In this document: positions 9,468 to 18,716 of the stretch, in pieces
Position numbering within the stretch: position 1 is the stretch's first letter
Layout: the number at the start of each line of letters is the position of its first letter
DNA from: Synechococcus sp. PCC 7335
Lineage (GTDB): Bacteria; Cyanobacteriota; Cyanobacteriia; Phormidesmidales; Phormidesmidaceae
Length of the DNA stretch: 64,000 nucleotides
Assembly (NCBI RefSeq): GCF_000155595.1
Contig: NZ_DS989904.1
Coordinates: forward strand, 1,147,354 to 1,211,353
Direction of reading: 5' to 3'
The notes under the pieces: generated by a model
Told to the model about the DNA's origin: nothing
Databases searched by the model: none
Seen by the model: only the letters and a program-made list of their open reading frames with translations
Position numbers and translations under genes: made by a program

Positions 9468-12400
9468 ATGTTGATTACAGAAGAAAGATCGAAACTTACT
9501 GTTGCTCTCTCTATGTATGCATCCTCTACTGCTTCAACTGTCTCAACCGATGATTGCCAACAGGCGCTAGCTCGCAATCTAGAATATCAGAAGGTCCTTG
9601 GACGCATTCTTCATAAAGTTCGCAACTCTGTTTCGCTTGATGCTATTTGCATGACTACAAGCCAAGAGATTGTACGGCTACTCAACGTAGAACGAATAGC
9701 GTTTTATCAATTTGATGCAGACTGGAGTGGACAGTTCATCGATGAATATGGCTATGCCGGCTCGCCTTGGAATCAAATCGAAGCATTTGGTCAGCATCAG
9801 GTATGGAAAGATACGCACCTACAAGAAACTCAAGGAGGCCGATACAAAACGCACGATCCGTTTGCGGTGCCTGATATCTATGAAGCAGGCCATGCACGAT
9901 GCCACATAGAGATGCTCGAACAGTACCAGATTCGCGCCTATGCGATCGCACCGATCTTTGCAGGCAATAAACTGTGGGGGCTACTCGCGGCTTATCAGCA
10001 CTCAGCTCCTCGCGACTGGAGCAACTACGAAATCGATTTTCTTGCCCAAGCCGCAGACTACTTAGGAATTGCGTTCCAGCACTCTCTAGAGCTACAGTCC
10101 TCAGCGGCGAGGCAGCGCTCTTTGAGTGAGGTTGTCGGTAAGATTCGCTCTTCGCTCAGCGTTTCGGCCATCCTAGAAACAGCCTGTGAAGAACTCTGCA
10201 ATCTTTTGTTTGTAGAAAGAGCCGCTGTATATCAGTTTGACAAGGACTGGAGCGGTAATTTTGTTTGTGAGCACAGCCCTTATTCTCAGCTAGACGGTGT
10301 CAATCCTTTTGGGAAGAATCAGGTCTGGGAAGATACCCACTTGAAGGAAACCAAAGGGGGCCGCTATCGCAATAATGAAAGTTTTACAGTCGCAGATATC
10401 TATCAGGCCGATCATGCTCGCTGCCATCTAGATGTATTAGAGCAGTTCAAGATCCGCGCCTATGCACTCGCGCCCATTTTTGTAGGAGATCGTCTCTGGG
10501 GTTTGTTCGGAGCCTACCAGCATACGACTACACACGATTGGCAGGGCTACGAAATTGACTTTTTGACTCAGCTAGCTGCTCAAATTGGGGTGGCTATTCA
10601 GCAAGCTGAACTGCTTGGCTATTCAAAGACACAGGCGATCGCCCTTGAAAAGTCAGTATCTCGTCAAAAAGCGCTCACCGAAGTCGTCAGCAAAGTGCGA
10701 TCAGCACTAGATATTGATCTTATTCTCATAACAACCTGCAAAGAGGCTGTCAACTTACTAGAAGTGGATCGCGTCGCCGTCTATCGCTTCAATGAAGACT
10801 GGAGTGGACAATTTGTCAGTAGTTTCTACCGGCAAGATCCTGATGCAGAAGTCAGCATTCCCTTCGGACAGACACCTGTTTGGGAAGATACTCACCTACA
10901 AGAAACGCAAGGAGGCCGCTATCGCAACAACGAGACGCTCGCCATCAACGATATCTACAAAGCAGACTATGCTCGCTGCCATATCGATCTACTAGAGCAG
11001 TACAAAGTAAGAGCCTACGCGCTAGTGCCTATCTTTGTGGGACAAACGCTTTGGGGCTTACTTGCGGCCTATCAGCACCTAGCACCTTATGAGTGGCAGA
11101 AAGTCGAAGTTGATTTTCTTTCTCAAGTTGCCAATCAACTTGGCGTGGCTATCCAAAGCGCTAAAACCTTGAAGGATAGTCAGATCCGCGCAGAAGATTT
11201 GCAACAAGCGGCTGAACAACGCGAAATCTTGTTCGATGTCGTAGCCAAGATTCGAGAGTCTTTAGATCTAGAGACTATCTTCAATACTACCGCTCAAGAA
11301 GTTCGGCGATCGCTTAGGGCAGACCGCGTAGGTATCTTCAAGTTTGAAGATGACTCTAACTATTGCAGGGGCCAGTTTGTTGCAGAAGATGTCTTGTACA
11401 AGTTTGGTTCAGCCATGAACTTGATGCTAGAAGATCATTGCTTTGGTGACAGCTATGCTACCCAATATTCCAAAGGTAGAATGCAAATCATTGCTGATGT
11501 CTTGACGGCCAACTTTCAAGCTTGTCATGTCAATTTTCTAGAACGGCTGCAAATCAAGGCCCAAATCGTTGTGCCTCTAATGAAAGGAACAGAGCTATGG
11601 GGGTTGCTCTGTATTCATCAGTGCGAACATACTCGTCACTGGGCAGATAGCGCTGTTGAATTTGTCAAACAAGTCGCCGTCCAGCTTAGCGTAGCGCTGC
11701 TTCAAGCTAGCCTACACGCACAGACTCAAAAGCAAGCCGAACAGCTAGCAGAAAGCGTAAAAGAACTACAGAGCGCTCAACTGAAAGTCATTCAGTCAGA
11801 GAAGATGGCTAGTTTGGGTCAGTTAGTAGCAGGCGTTGCTCATGAAATTAACAACCCTATCAGCTTTATCTATGGCAATCTAACGCACGCAGAAGACTAT
11901 GTTACTGACCTCCTTCAGATAATAGACTGCTACCAAAGCGCTTATCCAACGCCTGAGAGCAGCGTCACAGCCTGCCTAAGCAGCATAGACGCGGACTTCA
12001 TTAGAAATGATTTGCCGAAGCTCTTTCAGTCTATGCAGGTCGGTACTCAGCGTATCCGTGAGATTGTCAGCTCATTGCGTAACTTTTCGCGGTTGGACGA
12101 ATCTGCACCCAAAACTGTCGATATTCATGAAGGAATTGACAGCACGCTGATGATCCTGCAGAACCGCCTAAAGCCCTCACCTAGCCAGCCAGGTATCCAC
12201 ATCATCAAGAACTACGACTCGCTACCTAAAGTAGAGTGCTTCCCAGGTCAGCTCAACCAAGTCTTCATGAATCTATTAGCGAATGCTATCGACGCTTTAG
12301 AAGAACGCAACCAAGATCGCTCAGAAGACTCTCTTGAGGAAGATCCTAGTCGGATCGAAATTACAACATCCGTGCATCAGCCTGATAGCGTAGCGATTCG

Positions 12401-12626
12401 TATAGCCGACAATGGTAGCGGCATGCCTCAAGAGATGCTTGATAGCGTGTTTGATCCATTTTTCACGACTAAGCCAGTGGGCAAAGGTACCGGATTAGGT
12501 TTATCAATTAGCTACCAGATTGTCACTGAAAAGCATAATGGCAAACTGTACTGCCATTCGTCGCAGGCGCAAGGAACAGAGTTCGTTATAGAAATTCCAA
12601 TTGAGCAGAAAGAGATGGCTCATTAG
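9468..12626 (+). CDS. Four-GAF cyanobacteriochrome histidine kinase
   Basis: A 1052-residue cytoplasmic photoreceptor kinase with four successive GAF domains (about 50-210, 225-385, 410-570, 595-755). GAF1-3 each have the residues known to hold phycocyanobilin in red/green cyanobacteriochromes: Trp-x-Asp, GGRY, Cys-His and a later Tyr. The cysteines are Cys145, Cys319 and Cys504, each 30 residues after the Asp, the same spacing as in AnPixJ GAF2. GAF4 differs: it has DHCF with Cys658 and a canonical Cys686, 28 residues apart, which is the DXCF dual-cysteine layout. After a coiled coil comes an NtrB-like kinase with His792 in GVAHEINNP, then NLLANAIDAL, DNGSGM and GTGLGLSIS. It has no receiver domain. 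The start is the ATG at 9468. Chromophore binding and colours are predictions from family knowledge. Confidence 0.95.
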   Translation: MLITEERSKLTVALSMYASSTASTVSTDDCQQALARNLEYQKVLGRILHKVRNSVSLDAICMTTSQEIVRLLNVERIAFYQFDADWSGQFIDEYGYAGSPWNQIEAFGQHQVWKDTHLQETQGGRYKTHDPFAVPDIYEAGHARCHIEMLEQYQIRAYAIAPIFAGNKLWGLLAAYQHSAPRDWSNYEIDFLAQAADYLGIAFQHSLELQSSAARQRSLSEVVGKIRSSLSVSAILETACEELCNLLFVERAAVYQFDKDWSGNFVCEHSPYSQLDGVNPFGKNQVWEDTHLKETKGGRYRNNESFTVADIYQADHARCHLDVLEQFKIRAYALAPIFVGDRLWGLFGAYQHTTTHDWQGYEIDFLTQLAAQIGVAIQQAELLGYSKTQAIALEKSVSRQKALTEVVSKVRSALDIDLILITTCKEAVNLLEVDRVAVYRFNEDWSGQFVSSFYRQDPDAEVSIPFGQTPVWEDTHLQETQGGRYRNNETLAINDIYKADYARCHIDLLEQYKVRAYALVPIFVGQTLWGLLAAYQHLAPYEWQKVEVDFLSQVANQLGVAIQSAKTLKDSQIRAEDLQQAAEQREILFDVVAKIRESLDLETIFNTTAQEVRRSLRADRVGIFKFEDDSNYCRGQFVAEDVLYKFGSAMNLMLEDHCFGDSYATQYSKGRMQIIADVLTANFQACHVNFLERLQIKAQIVVPLMKGTELWGLLCIHQCEHTRHWADSAVEFVKQVAVQLSVALLQASLHAQTQKQAEQLAESVKELQSAQLKVIQSEKMASLGQLVAGVAHEINNPISFIYGNLTHAEDYVTDLLQIIDCYQSAYPTPESSVTACLSSIDADFIRNDLPKLFQSMQVGTQRIREIVSSLRNFSRLDESAPKTVDIHEGIDSTLMILQNRLKPSPSQPGIHIIKNYDSLPKVECFPGQLNQVFMNLLANAIDALEERNQDRSEDSLEEDPSRIEITTSVHQPDSVAIRIADNGSGMPQEMLDSVFDPFFTTKPVGKGTGLGLSISYQIVTEKHNGKLYCHSSQAQGTEFVIEIPIEQKEMAH

Positions 12627-12629
12627 GGC

Positions 12630-12655
12630 CAGGTCTGCCTATCAGGTCTGCTCAT
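12630..12655. repeat. 13-bp tandem duplication after the kinase gene
   Basis: CAGGTCTGCCTAT at 12630-12642 is followed by CAGGTCTGCTCAT at 12643-12655 and a partial third copy. It lies in the short spacer between convergent genes, directly after the TAG of the four-GAF kinase. Confidence 0.75.
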
Positions 12656-12713
12656 CAGGTAAGCAAAACGCCGCTAAGCGTATTCAACCAGGCCCCAAAG
12701 CGATCGCCTTTGT

Positions 12714-13505
12714 TTATCGCAGCGCATGGACGATGTGACGCTTATAGTCCAAAAACTCAGAAGTTAGCTTCATGTCTAGCTCGCGATGTGTGGGCAGATT
12801 AATTGGGATAGTTTCGCTCAGTCTGCCAGTTCTATCCATGATGTGCACTTGCTGTGAGAGAAATATGGCCTCTTCTACATCGTGAGTAATCATCAGCACC
12901 GTGATTTGACTGTTTACCCATAGGTCATGAAAAAAGGCCTGAAGCTGCTCTTTGGTTTGCGAGTCGAGTGCGCCAAATGGTTCATCCATGAGCAACACTT
13001 CTGGCTCGTTGGCAAGGGCCCGGGCGATCGCCACACGCTGCTTCATGCCACCCGATAGTGCCTTTGGATAGGCTTTAGCACTACTACTTAATCCAACAAT
13101 GTCTAGATAGTGAGCAACTCTGCGATTCAGCTCAGCTCTGGCCATGCCCTTGAGCCTCAGCCCAAAGGCTACATTCTCGGCAACTGACAGCCACGGAAAA
13201 AGCGTGTAGTTCTGAAATACCATTCCTCGATCGGCCCCGGGGCCAGGGACAGGTGCACCATCGACCATGATTGTGCCACTAGTTGCCTTACTCAGCCCAG
13301 CCGCAATACTTAGCAGTGTGGACTTGCCGCAGCCTGAAGGGCCCACAATACAGCTAAATTCGTTGGGTGCCAGCGATAGGCTCACATCATCTACAGCCGT
13401 TATCTTTCGCTTGCCCTGGCCAAAGACTTTGGTAATATTGCGAATCTCAAGCTTATGAACTGGTGGCTGTACTGGCTCTGACGATGGCAATGTTGTTGGA
13501 TGCAT
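12714..13505 (-). CDS. ABC transporter ATP-binding protein, nitrate/sulfonate/taurine type
   Basis: A 263-residue ATPase subunit of an importer. Walker A is VGPSGCGKSTLL, the signature is LSGGMKQRVAIARAL, Walker B is LLMDEPFGALD, and the switch His is in MITHDVEEA. The LSGGMKQR signature and length are typical of the SsuB/TauB/NrtD group. It is the last gene of a three-gene minus-strand operon, starting four bases after the permease stop. The substrate cannot be read from this subunit. The operon runs convergent to the photoreceptor kinase gene, so it is not part of that transcript. Confidence 0.93.
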   Translation of the reverse strand: MHPTTLPSSEPVQPPVHKLEIRNITKVFGQGKRKITAVDDVSLSLAPNEFSCIVGPSGCGKSTLLSIAAGLSKATSGTIMVDGAPVPGPGADRGMVFQNYTLFPWLSVAENVAFGLRLKGMARAELNRRVAHYLDIVGLSSSAKAYPKALSGGMKQRVAIARALANEPEVLLMDEPFGALDSQTKEQLQAFFHDLWVNSQITVLMITHDVEEAIFLSQQVHIMDRTGRLSETIPINLPTHRELDMKLTSEFLDYKRHIVHALR

Positions 13506-13508
13506 AGG

Positions 13509-14405
13509 CTAGCTCATCTTAGAATCGGCCCAGGGAAGCCACAGCCGAAACAGTAGCTTGAAGGCGAAGTCTGTAGCTAGTCCAATCAGGCAAATGATGA
13601 GGATACAAAACATGGCGCGATCGGTTTGCAAGTATCGTTGCGATCGCACAATCGTAAATCCCAACCCATTTTCGGCTGCAATCAGCTCAGAGAGCACCAA
13701 AAAGTTCCACGCGCCTGCAACATTCACTCTCAGCGTGTCCAAAATGCTGGGTAGCGTTGCCGGTAAAATGACCCGGTGCACGACATCCCAACGAGTCGCC
13801 CCGAGCGTATAAGCGACATTGAGCGTCTCATTGGGAATGAACTTGACTGCATCTGCAATCATCGTGGCGTTGTAGAACACAATTCCCAAAAAGATGATAA
13901 TGATCTTAGAAGCTTCATCAATCCCTGCCCAGATAATGATCAGCGGGACGAACGCCGCAATTGGTAGGTAGCGGGCTGTGCGAATAAATCCACCTAGCAA
14001 GCTATCCATGCTATAAAAGGTGCCCATCGCTAAGCCCACCGGAATGCCCACCAGTGCTGCAAAGGTAAAGCCAGCTATCACCCGCGCCGAGCTAGCGAAG
14101 ATATCAACTATCAAATCGCCATCAAGCAGCATCGAAAAGCCGCGCACAACCACAGCAGTAGGTGTTGGCAAGAACTTAGCATTGACAAACTCGCCATAGC
14201 TTAGGCCCGCCCAGATTAAGACTGGAACTGTAAGAGACACTATCACCAGCAAAGCTTGCAGCCATCCAGGAAAACCCTGACGAATACTCCAGAATACTGA
14301 GGGCCGTAGATAGCGGCGATCTAATCTAGGTTCTCTGCGTTCTTGGCTAAGCTTTTCTGGGGGGCTCTCTTCCGGCTGGTGGGTAGATAGTTGGCTAGCC
14401 GCCAT
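13509..14405 (-). CDS. ABC transporter permease, SsuC/TauC type
   Basis: A 298-residue inner-membrane permease with a polar N-terminal tail of about 50 residues, then about six or seven hydrophobic segments. The cytoplasmic EAA loop that docks to the ATPase is visible as AYTLGATRWDVVHRVILP. Its ATG overlaps the stop of the binding-protein gene by one base (TAATG), so translational coupling is likely. The family is the binding-protein-dependent permease group serving nitrate, sulfonate, taurine or related small anions. Confidence 0.93.
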   Translation of the reverse strand: MAASQLSTHQPEESPPEKLSQERREPRLDRRYLRPSVFWSIRQGFPGWLQALLVIVSLTVPVLIWAGLSYGEFVNAKFLPTPTAVVVRGFSMLLDGDLIVDIFASSARVIAGFTFAALVGIPVGLAMGTFYSMDSLLGGFIRTARYLPIAAFVPLIIIWAGIDEASKIIIIFLGIVFYNATMIADAVKFIPNETLNVAYTLGATRWDVVHRVILPATLPSILDTLRVNVAGAWNFLVLSELIAAENGLGFTIVRSQRYLQTDRAMFCILIICLIGLATDFAFKLLFRLWLPWADSKMS

Positions 14406-15469
14406 TACACGTCTGCTGCCTCAACAAACTGTGGCTCAATCAGCGTAGACAAATCGCCAGGATCTGACTCTATCTGACCTTCTTCAAGCAAAAAGGCGGA
14501 TAGCTCTGCCAACGGCTTGCCTAGATACAGATCGCTATCTGGCTGAGCTAGCATTTCGAGATTTGCTTCCTTATCAGGCAGCTCTAGACCGCTCAAATCA
14601 CTTTCAAGATCCGCCGCTTCCATTTCTAAAACAGCAGCGCCGATCTCAATCCCCTCGTCTGGGTTTTCCTTTAAGTATTCAACGCCACGCAGCGTCGCAT
14701 TGACAAAGGCCTGTACCGTCTGAGGGTTCTCTTCTGCAAAGGCTGTATCAAACACATAGAGATCAGAGATAGCAGTCGGCATTTGAGAAGAATCATAGAT
14801 GATACGGCCATCTTCAGTAGCGTCTGCTGCCTCCTGTAAAAAAGGTGCGTAGGTCACCGCAATATCGACATTCCCCGACTGAAAGGCCGCGGCGGCGGCT
14901 GAAGGCTCGGTATTAATCGCAGTGATATCGTCTTTGCTCAGCCCAGCTTCTTTGAGCACCTGCAGCAAAAAGAAGTACCCAACCGCGCTAGTTTCTACAG
15001 CAACCCTTTTTCCTCTAAAGTCTTCGATGCTAGTAATGCTATCTCTAGCTAAGATGCCATCGATGCCAACGGAATTATCCTGCACCATAACAATCTTGAA
15101 ATCTTTGCCTTGTGATTTGATTAAGACCGCTTCTGAAGTAACCGGTGCTACCGCATCTAACTGATCGCTCAAGAAAGCGGCAATGTACTCACTGCCTGAG
15201 CCGAACAGACGCAGCTCAAAGTCTAGGCCTTCTTCCTCGTAGTACCCTTTATCTTGGGCAATGTACATAGGAACCTGACCAGCCCAAGGAATACTGCCCA
15301 TAGTGAGTGATAGACTAGCCGGCTGCGTGCCCTCAGCAGAGGTATCCTCAGCAGTGTCGCTTTGAGCGTCGTTCTGTGGGTTGCATGCCTTGAGTAAGAC
15401 GGCTCCAGAAGCACCTGCTAACAGCTGTAAAGCATAGCGACGGCGAATTTTGTAAGGCCGATAGGTCAT
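14405..15469 (-). CDS. ABC transporter substrate-binding lipoprotein, SsuA/TauA (NMT1) type
   Basis: A periplasmic ligand-binding protein that delivers substrate to the permease encoded next. The ATG at 15469 is preceded by AGAGGAGA and gives an N-terminus with RRR, a hydrophobic stretch and a lipobox-like LLKAC, so it is probably a lipid-anchored precursor. An in-frame upstream start (15565) would place 32 unrelated residues before this signal and is not favoured. The mature part shows the NMT1-like pattern WAGQVPMYIAQDKGYYEEEGL near the start and FRGKRVAVETS in the middle (about residues 75-95 and 165-175). The substrate is not predictable: nitrate, sulfonate, taurine and thiamine-precursor binders share this fold. 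Confidence 0.9.
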   Translation of the reverse strand: MTYRPYKIRRRYALQLLAGASGAVLLKACNPQNDAQSDTAEDTSAEGTQPASLSLTMGSIPWAGQVPMYIAQDKGYYEEEGLDFELRLFGSGSEYIAAFLSDQLDAVAPVTSEAVLIKSQGKDFKIVMVQDNSVGIDGILARDSITSIEDFRGKRVAVETSAVGYFFLLQVLKEAGLSKDDITAINTEPSAAAAAFQSGNVDIAVTYAPFLQEAADATEDGRIIYDSSQMPTAISDLYVFDTAFAEENPQTVQAFVNATLRGVEYLKENPDEGIEIGAAVLEMEAADLESDLSGLELPDKEANLEMLAQPDSDLYLGKPLAELSAFLLEEGQIESDPGDLSTLIEPQFVEAADV

Positions 15470-15600
15470 AAAGGATCTCCTCTTTAGCAGAGACTGTATC
15501 GCTTTTTCGAAAGTGTAAGAAGTATAAATACCTACCGTACAGACAGCTGAGAGATAGTTTTGCAAGCAGTAATTTTAGCCAACTTCTTTAGCTAACTTCC

Positions 15601-18225
15601 CTAGAACCACTCGTCTTTAGCCTCATCTTTAGTGTTAGTGTTGCGCTCTGGGGTTTCTCGCTTGAAGTGCAGATGAACGGCGCGAGTTTGTTCGCCATCA
15701 GCTGCTACCGCGCGAATGGGATAGTCAATCTGGCCATCAGGGAAGGCAATATGGAACCGGAAAGTGCCGTCGGGGTTGAGCGGAACAACTTTGTCTCCAA
15801 TCGTGAGGGTTGCATCCGGTTCAGTAGCGCCATAGACAATCAGCTCTGCGTCGGCGACTAGCCAGAATTTGCGCGATCGCTCCGGCAGCACTGACCCACC
15901 AGAGCCAATCCCAGACATCGTTAGGCCCGACATGTTCAATCCTGATGCAGGGAGCCCCAGTGGACCCATCAAGCGCTCTAACCCAATTGGGCCTCCAGAG
16001 GGTGATAGTGCACCAGGCGCACTTTGCTGCATTGAACCGTACAGTGAACCAGCAACTCGTAGCGCCGCTTGACTTTGGGTTAGTGCGAATAAGTTGTCAT
16101 AGATTCTTGGTAGGTCTGTGGCTTCACCTACTTCGGCAGGCTCTGTTGAGTCTAGGCTATAAGGCTGACCCAAATCGCCGAAGCTGCGGCCTACTAGCTG
16201 CTCTTGCCAATCGATACTAACAAACTGATCTTTCACCCATTCTGATGGATAGATTGGAGGAACTCGAATTGGAGTCGAGCGAGCTAATAGCAGCCAACGG
16301 TCATCCGCTGTGAGATAGCCAATCTCGCATAGATAGTCGCGATCGCTCACCGGCATCTCCAGATACCACGATCTTGCCATCTCATGGCAGTCCACTTGCT
16401 GCATGCTATGAGGCGCTTGCGAGGTTATGTCTAAATCGGTGACATCATACAGTCTAAGCATCAGCCTTTGGCCACCCTGCTGACGAAGCTCTTCTTTGTG
16501 CTCATTAGAGACATCCCAATAGGCATAGGCCCATTCAGGATCGCGAGGCAGTAAAACGATCCGGCTTTCACCGTATCCTTCAGGTAAATCTGCGAGACCG
16601 TTGTCTACGCTAGCAAGATCTTCAATAGTCAAGGGGGATGATTCTCCATTGCTGGTCAATACTTCAGCCTCTTCTTCTTCCGCTGTATCAGGTGTATCAG
16701 GTAGGACTTCTGCGGTAGATTCCTCCGTAGCTGCTGCTGAAACGCCATCGTAGATCACGGCGCTATCGCCAATAATCGTCTCCCTATTGGGTTCGATGTC
16801 TAGGGCAGTCTCGATCTCAGCAATGACCGTATCACGAGTGGGTTCTATGGCATTGATACCGCTGGCATCGAGATCACCCGGCGTGGTGGAGATCGACACG
16901 GCCGCAGTAGCAGGTGCTTCGGCAAGTGGCGTTTCGGCCTTTGCAGCTGTGGGGGAAGCTGGAACAGGAGGCGCTTCAAGAGGCTGTGTTTCGACAGAGG
17001 CGGTGTCGGCAATAGACGCTTCGACAGCAGGCGTTTCAATCGCAGGACTCTCAGTAGGTTCTTGCTCGAGGCTGCTTACAAGTATCGACTCAGCCAGTTC
17101 TACGGGTGCTGCTGCTGCTGGTTCAGCGTCTTCTAAAGTGAGTCCTAGGTCGTCGTCCCAAGGATCAGCTTCAAGCTCAGCTTCGATCTGATTATTTAGT
17201 GTTTCATCCCCTAATATCGCATCACCGTCTAGGCCTGTGCCATCTAAGTCTGCTCCCTCTATGGCGACTCCTTCTAAAGCCATAGAAGCTGCCGGTAGAT
17301 CTAGATTAGTGCCTTCTAGATCGGGCGATGATTCCAAATCATTTGATTCTTGTAGTGATAAGGTTTCAGCCTCAGGAGTACTGGCGGTAGGTAGATCATT
17401 TCTAGACTCATCTACCACCCGATCACTCAAGACAATTGTCTGCGCTCTGTTCGATACTTCTCTATCACGCTCTAAGTCAGTTATAGGGGGTTCAACGGTC
17501 GCAGTTGGTGAAGTTTGCCGACGTGCCTCGGTAGGGTCTGATTGCGAACGACGCCTACCCAAAAACAGCCAAGCCAAGCCCAATATTCCTATTAATGGGA
17601 TTAACCATACCCACCAGGGCGTTCCCTCAACCTCGACTTCGGCCGTATCGGCTGCGGTATCTACAGCTGGCGTTTCTGTAGCTGGCGTTTCTGTCTGGCC
17701 GATGACTGCGCTATCTGGCGGCAGTCCATCAAGTCCCCATAGGCCCTGCCGACCCTGACTAGCCCCTACATAGAGCGTCTCATTATCTTCAAATCTCAGC
17801 TCAGTGATCGCACTATCGTCGCCAACCACCGGCTGAAAAACATCTCCTCGCGGTTCACCATCGGTATTCCAAAACCGTACTTGTCCTGTCTGGGTGCCTG
17901 TAGCTAGGATTTCACCATTGTCGCTGAATGCTAGTGCCGTTACCGGTCCACCTGTTTCATCTAAAGGGCCCGCAACTACCTCACCTGCAGCGTTCTCGAT
18001 GATGACAAGGCCATCCGCATCCGTCGTCGCCGTCAAATTTCCTTCTGGGCTAGTGGCTGTTGTTGTCGGCTCTAGCGCCTCAGAATCTTGAGCGATTAAG
18101 CGCTCGGTAGTGTCTATCCTCGGGACATCCTGAGCACCGGTTGCAAAGGCCGACCGCTGAATCGGAACAGCAAGGGCCGTCAACAAGCAGAGCTTTGCAA
18201 AGGTGGAACGGTTGACACGCATCAT
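15601..18225 (-). CDS. DUF4912 membrane protein with WD40-like N-terminal domain
   Basis: An 874-residue protein of unknown function. A signal-like hydrophobic stretch (about 10-28) is followed by WD40-like repeats (VTALAFSDNGEILATGT, VRFWNTDG) up to about residue 180. One membrane segment (WWVWLIPLIGILGLAWLFLG, about 200-222) is followed by RRR, so the rest should be cytoplasmic. A long acidic, low-complexity region rich in Glu, Ala, Thr and Ser covers about 230-560. The DUF4912 domain then starts at SRIVLLPRDPEWAYAYWDV and runs through IRVPPIYPSEWV. The C-terminus has an immunoglobulin-like stretch (VYGATEPDATLTIGDKVV). Two adjacent ATGs at 18225 and 18222 are possible starts. It lies 131 bases upstream of the ABC operon on the same strand, but a functional link is not shown. 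Confidence 0.85.
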   Translation of the reverse strand: MMRVNRSTFAKLCLLTALAVPIQRSAFATGAQDVPRIDTTERLIAQDSEALEPTTTATSPEGNLTATTDADGLVIIENAAGEVVAGPLDETGGPVTALAFSDNGEILATGTQTGQVRFWNTDGEPRGDVFQPVVGDDSAITELRFEDNETLYVGASQGRQGLWGLDGLPPDSAVIGQTETPATETPAVDTAADTAEVEVEGTPWWVWLIPLIGILGLAWLFLGRRRSQSDPTEARRQTSPTATVEPPITDLERDREVSNRAQTIVLSDRVVDESRNDLPTASTPEAETLSLQESNDLESSPDLEGTNLDLPAASMALEGVAIEGADLDGTGLDGDAILGDETLNNQIEAELEADPWDDDLGLTLEDAEPAAAAPVELAESILVSSLEQEPTESPAIETPAVEASIADTASVETQPLEAPPVPASPTAAKAETPLAEAPATAAVSISTTPGDLDASGINAIEPTRDTVIAEIETALDIEPNRETIIGDSAVIYDGVSAAATEESTAEVLPDTPDTAEEEEAEVLTSNGESSPLTIEDLASVDNGLADLPEGYGESRIVLLPRDPEWAYAYWDVSNEHKEELRQQGGQRLMLRLYDVTDLDITSQAPHSMQQVDCHEMARSWYLEMPVSDRDYLCEIGYLTADDRWLLLARSTPIRVPPIYPSEWVKDQFVSIDWQEQLVGRSFGDLGQPYSLDSTEPAEVGEATDLPRIYDNLFALTQSQAALRVAGSLYGSMQQSAPGALSPSGGPIGLERLMGPLGLPASGLNMSGLTMSGIGSGGSVLPERSRKFWLVADAELIVYGATEPDATLTIGDKVVPLNPDGTFRFHIAFPDGQIDYPIRAVAADGEQTRAVHLHFKRETPERNTNTKDEAKDEWF

Positions 18226-18419
18226 AAAGCCTGAAGTTTCAAAATTTTTTCACATCTATGAAATTACTTTAATATCTCAGTGAATCATCAGCGAGTCAAT
18301 TACGTTTGTTAGAAGGCCGAACGATCTTGCGACTAACCTGCGACTAAAGCTACCAGGTTGATGAAACGTTAATCTAGACCGGTAGAAGAGGACAAAGCGC
18401 TCTCAACCCACGAGCTTTA

Positions 18420-18716
18420 TCAAGGAGTTTGTCCTTTCCTTTTGCCAGAGCGTTTGTTTTGACCGGGCGCAGTTTGATGGGCTCCAAAGTATTTCTCGCT
18501 TCGATAGCGCAACCAGATTCTGAGCTGCTGAGGAACTTTATCCTTTTGCGTTTTGGTCAGCTGTTGATAGAGTGCTAATGCCTTTTCGCGCTCATGCCGA
18601 CAGGCCGCGTTGCGATGTGCATCCCATAGCCCCTTTGCTGCTCGGATTCGACGACAGGTTTCTTTGACTAAGTCTTCACCTTCTAGTGGTTTGTTAGGCT
18701 GCTTGGATTTGGCCAT
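18420..18716 (-). CDS. Small basic protein of unknown function
   Basis: A 98-residue basic, probably soluble protein starting MAKSKQPNKPLEGEDLVKE. The core has CRRIRAAKGLWDAHRNAAC and a strongly charged helix (LALYQQLTKTQKDKVPQQLR), ending in a Lys/Arg/Gln tail. It has the look of a conserved cyanobacterial small protein, but no function is recognised. It is flanked by spacers of about 200 bases and probably has its own promoter. Confidence 0.7.
   Translation of the reverse strand: MAKSKQPNKPLEGEDLVKETCRRIRAAKGLWDAHRNAACRHEREKALALYQQLTKTQKDKVPQQLRIWLRYRSEKYFGAHQTAPGQNKRSGKRKGQTP

Noticed and set aside
9712-11092. Several short plus-strand frames inside the GAF domains (starting near 9712, 10792 and 10880)
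   Set aside because: They are similar to each other only because the GAF domains are duplicated; they sit in another frame of the real gene.
16787-17191. Long plus-strand open frame opposite the DUF4912 gene
   Set aside because: It lies antisense to the low-complexity acidic region, is itself Ser/Ala/Val-rich from the same skewed codons, and has no ribosome binding site.
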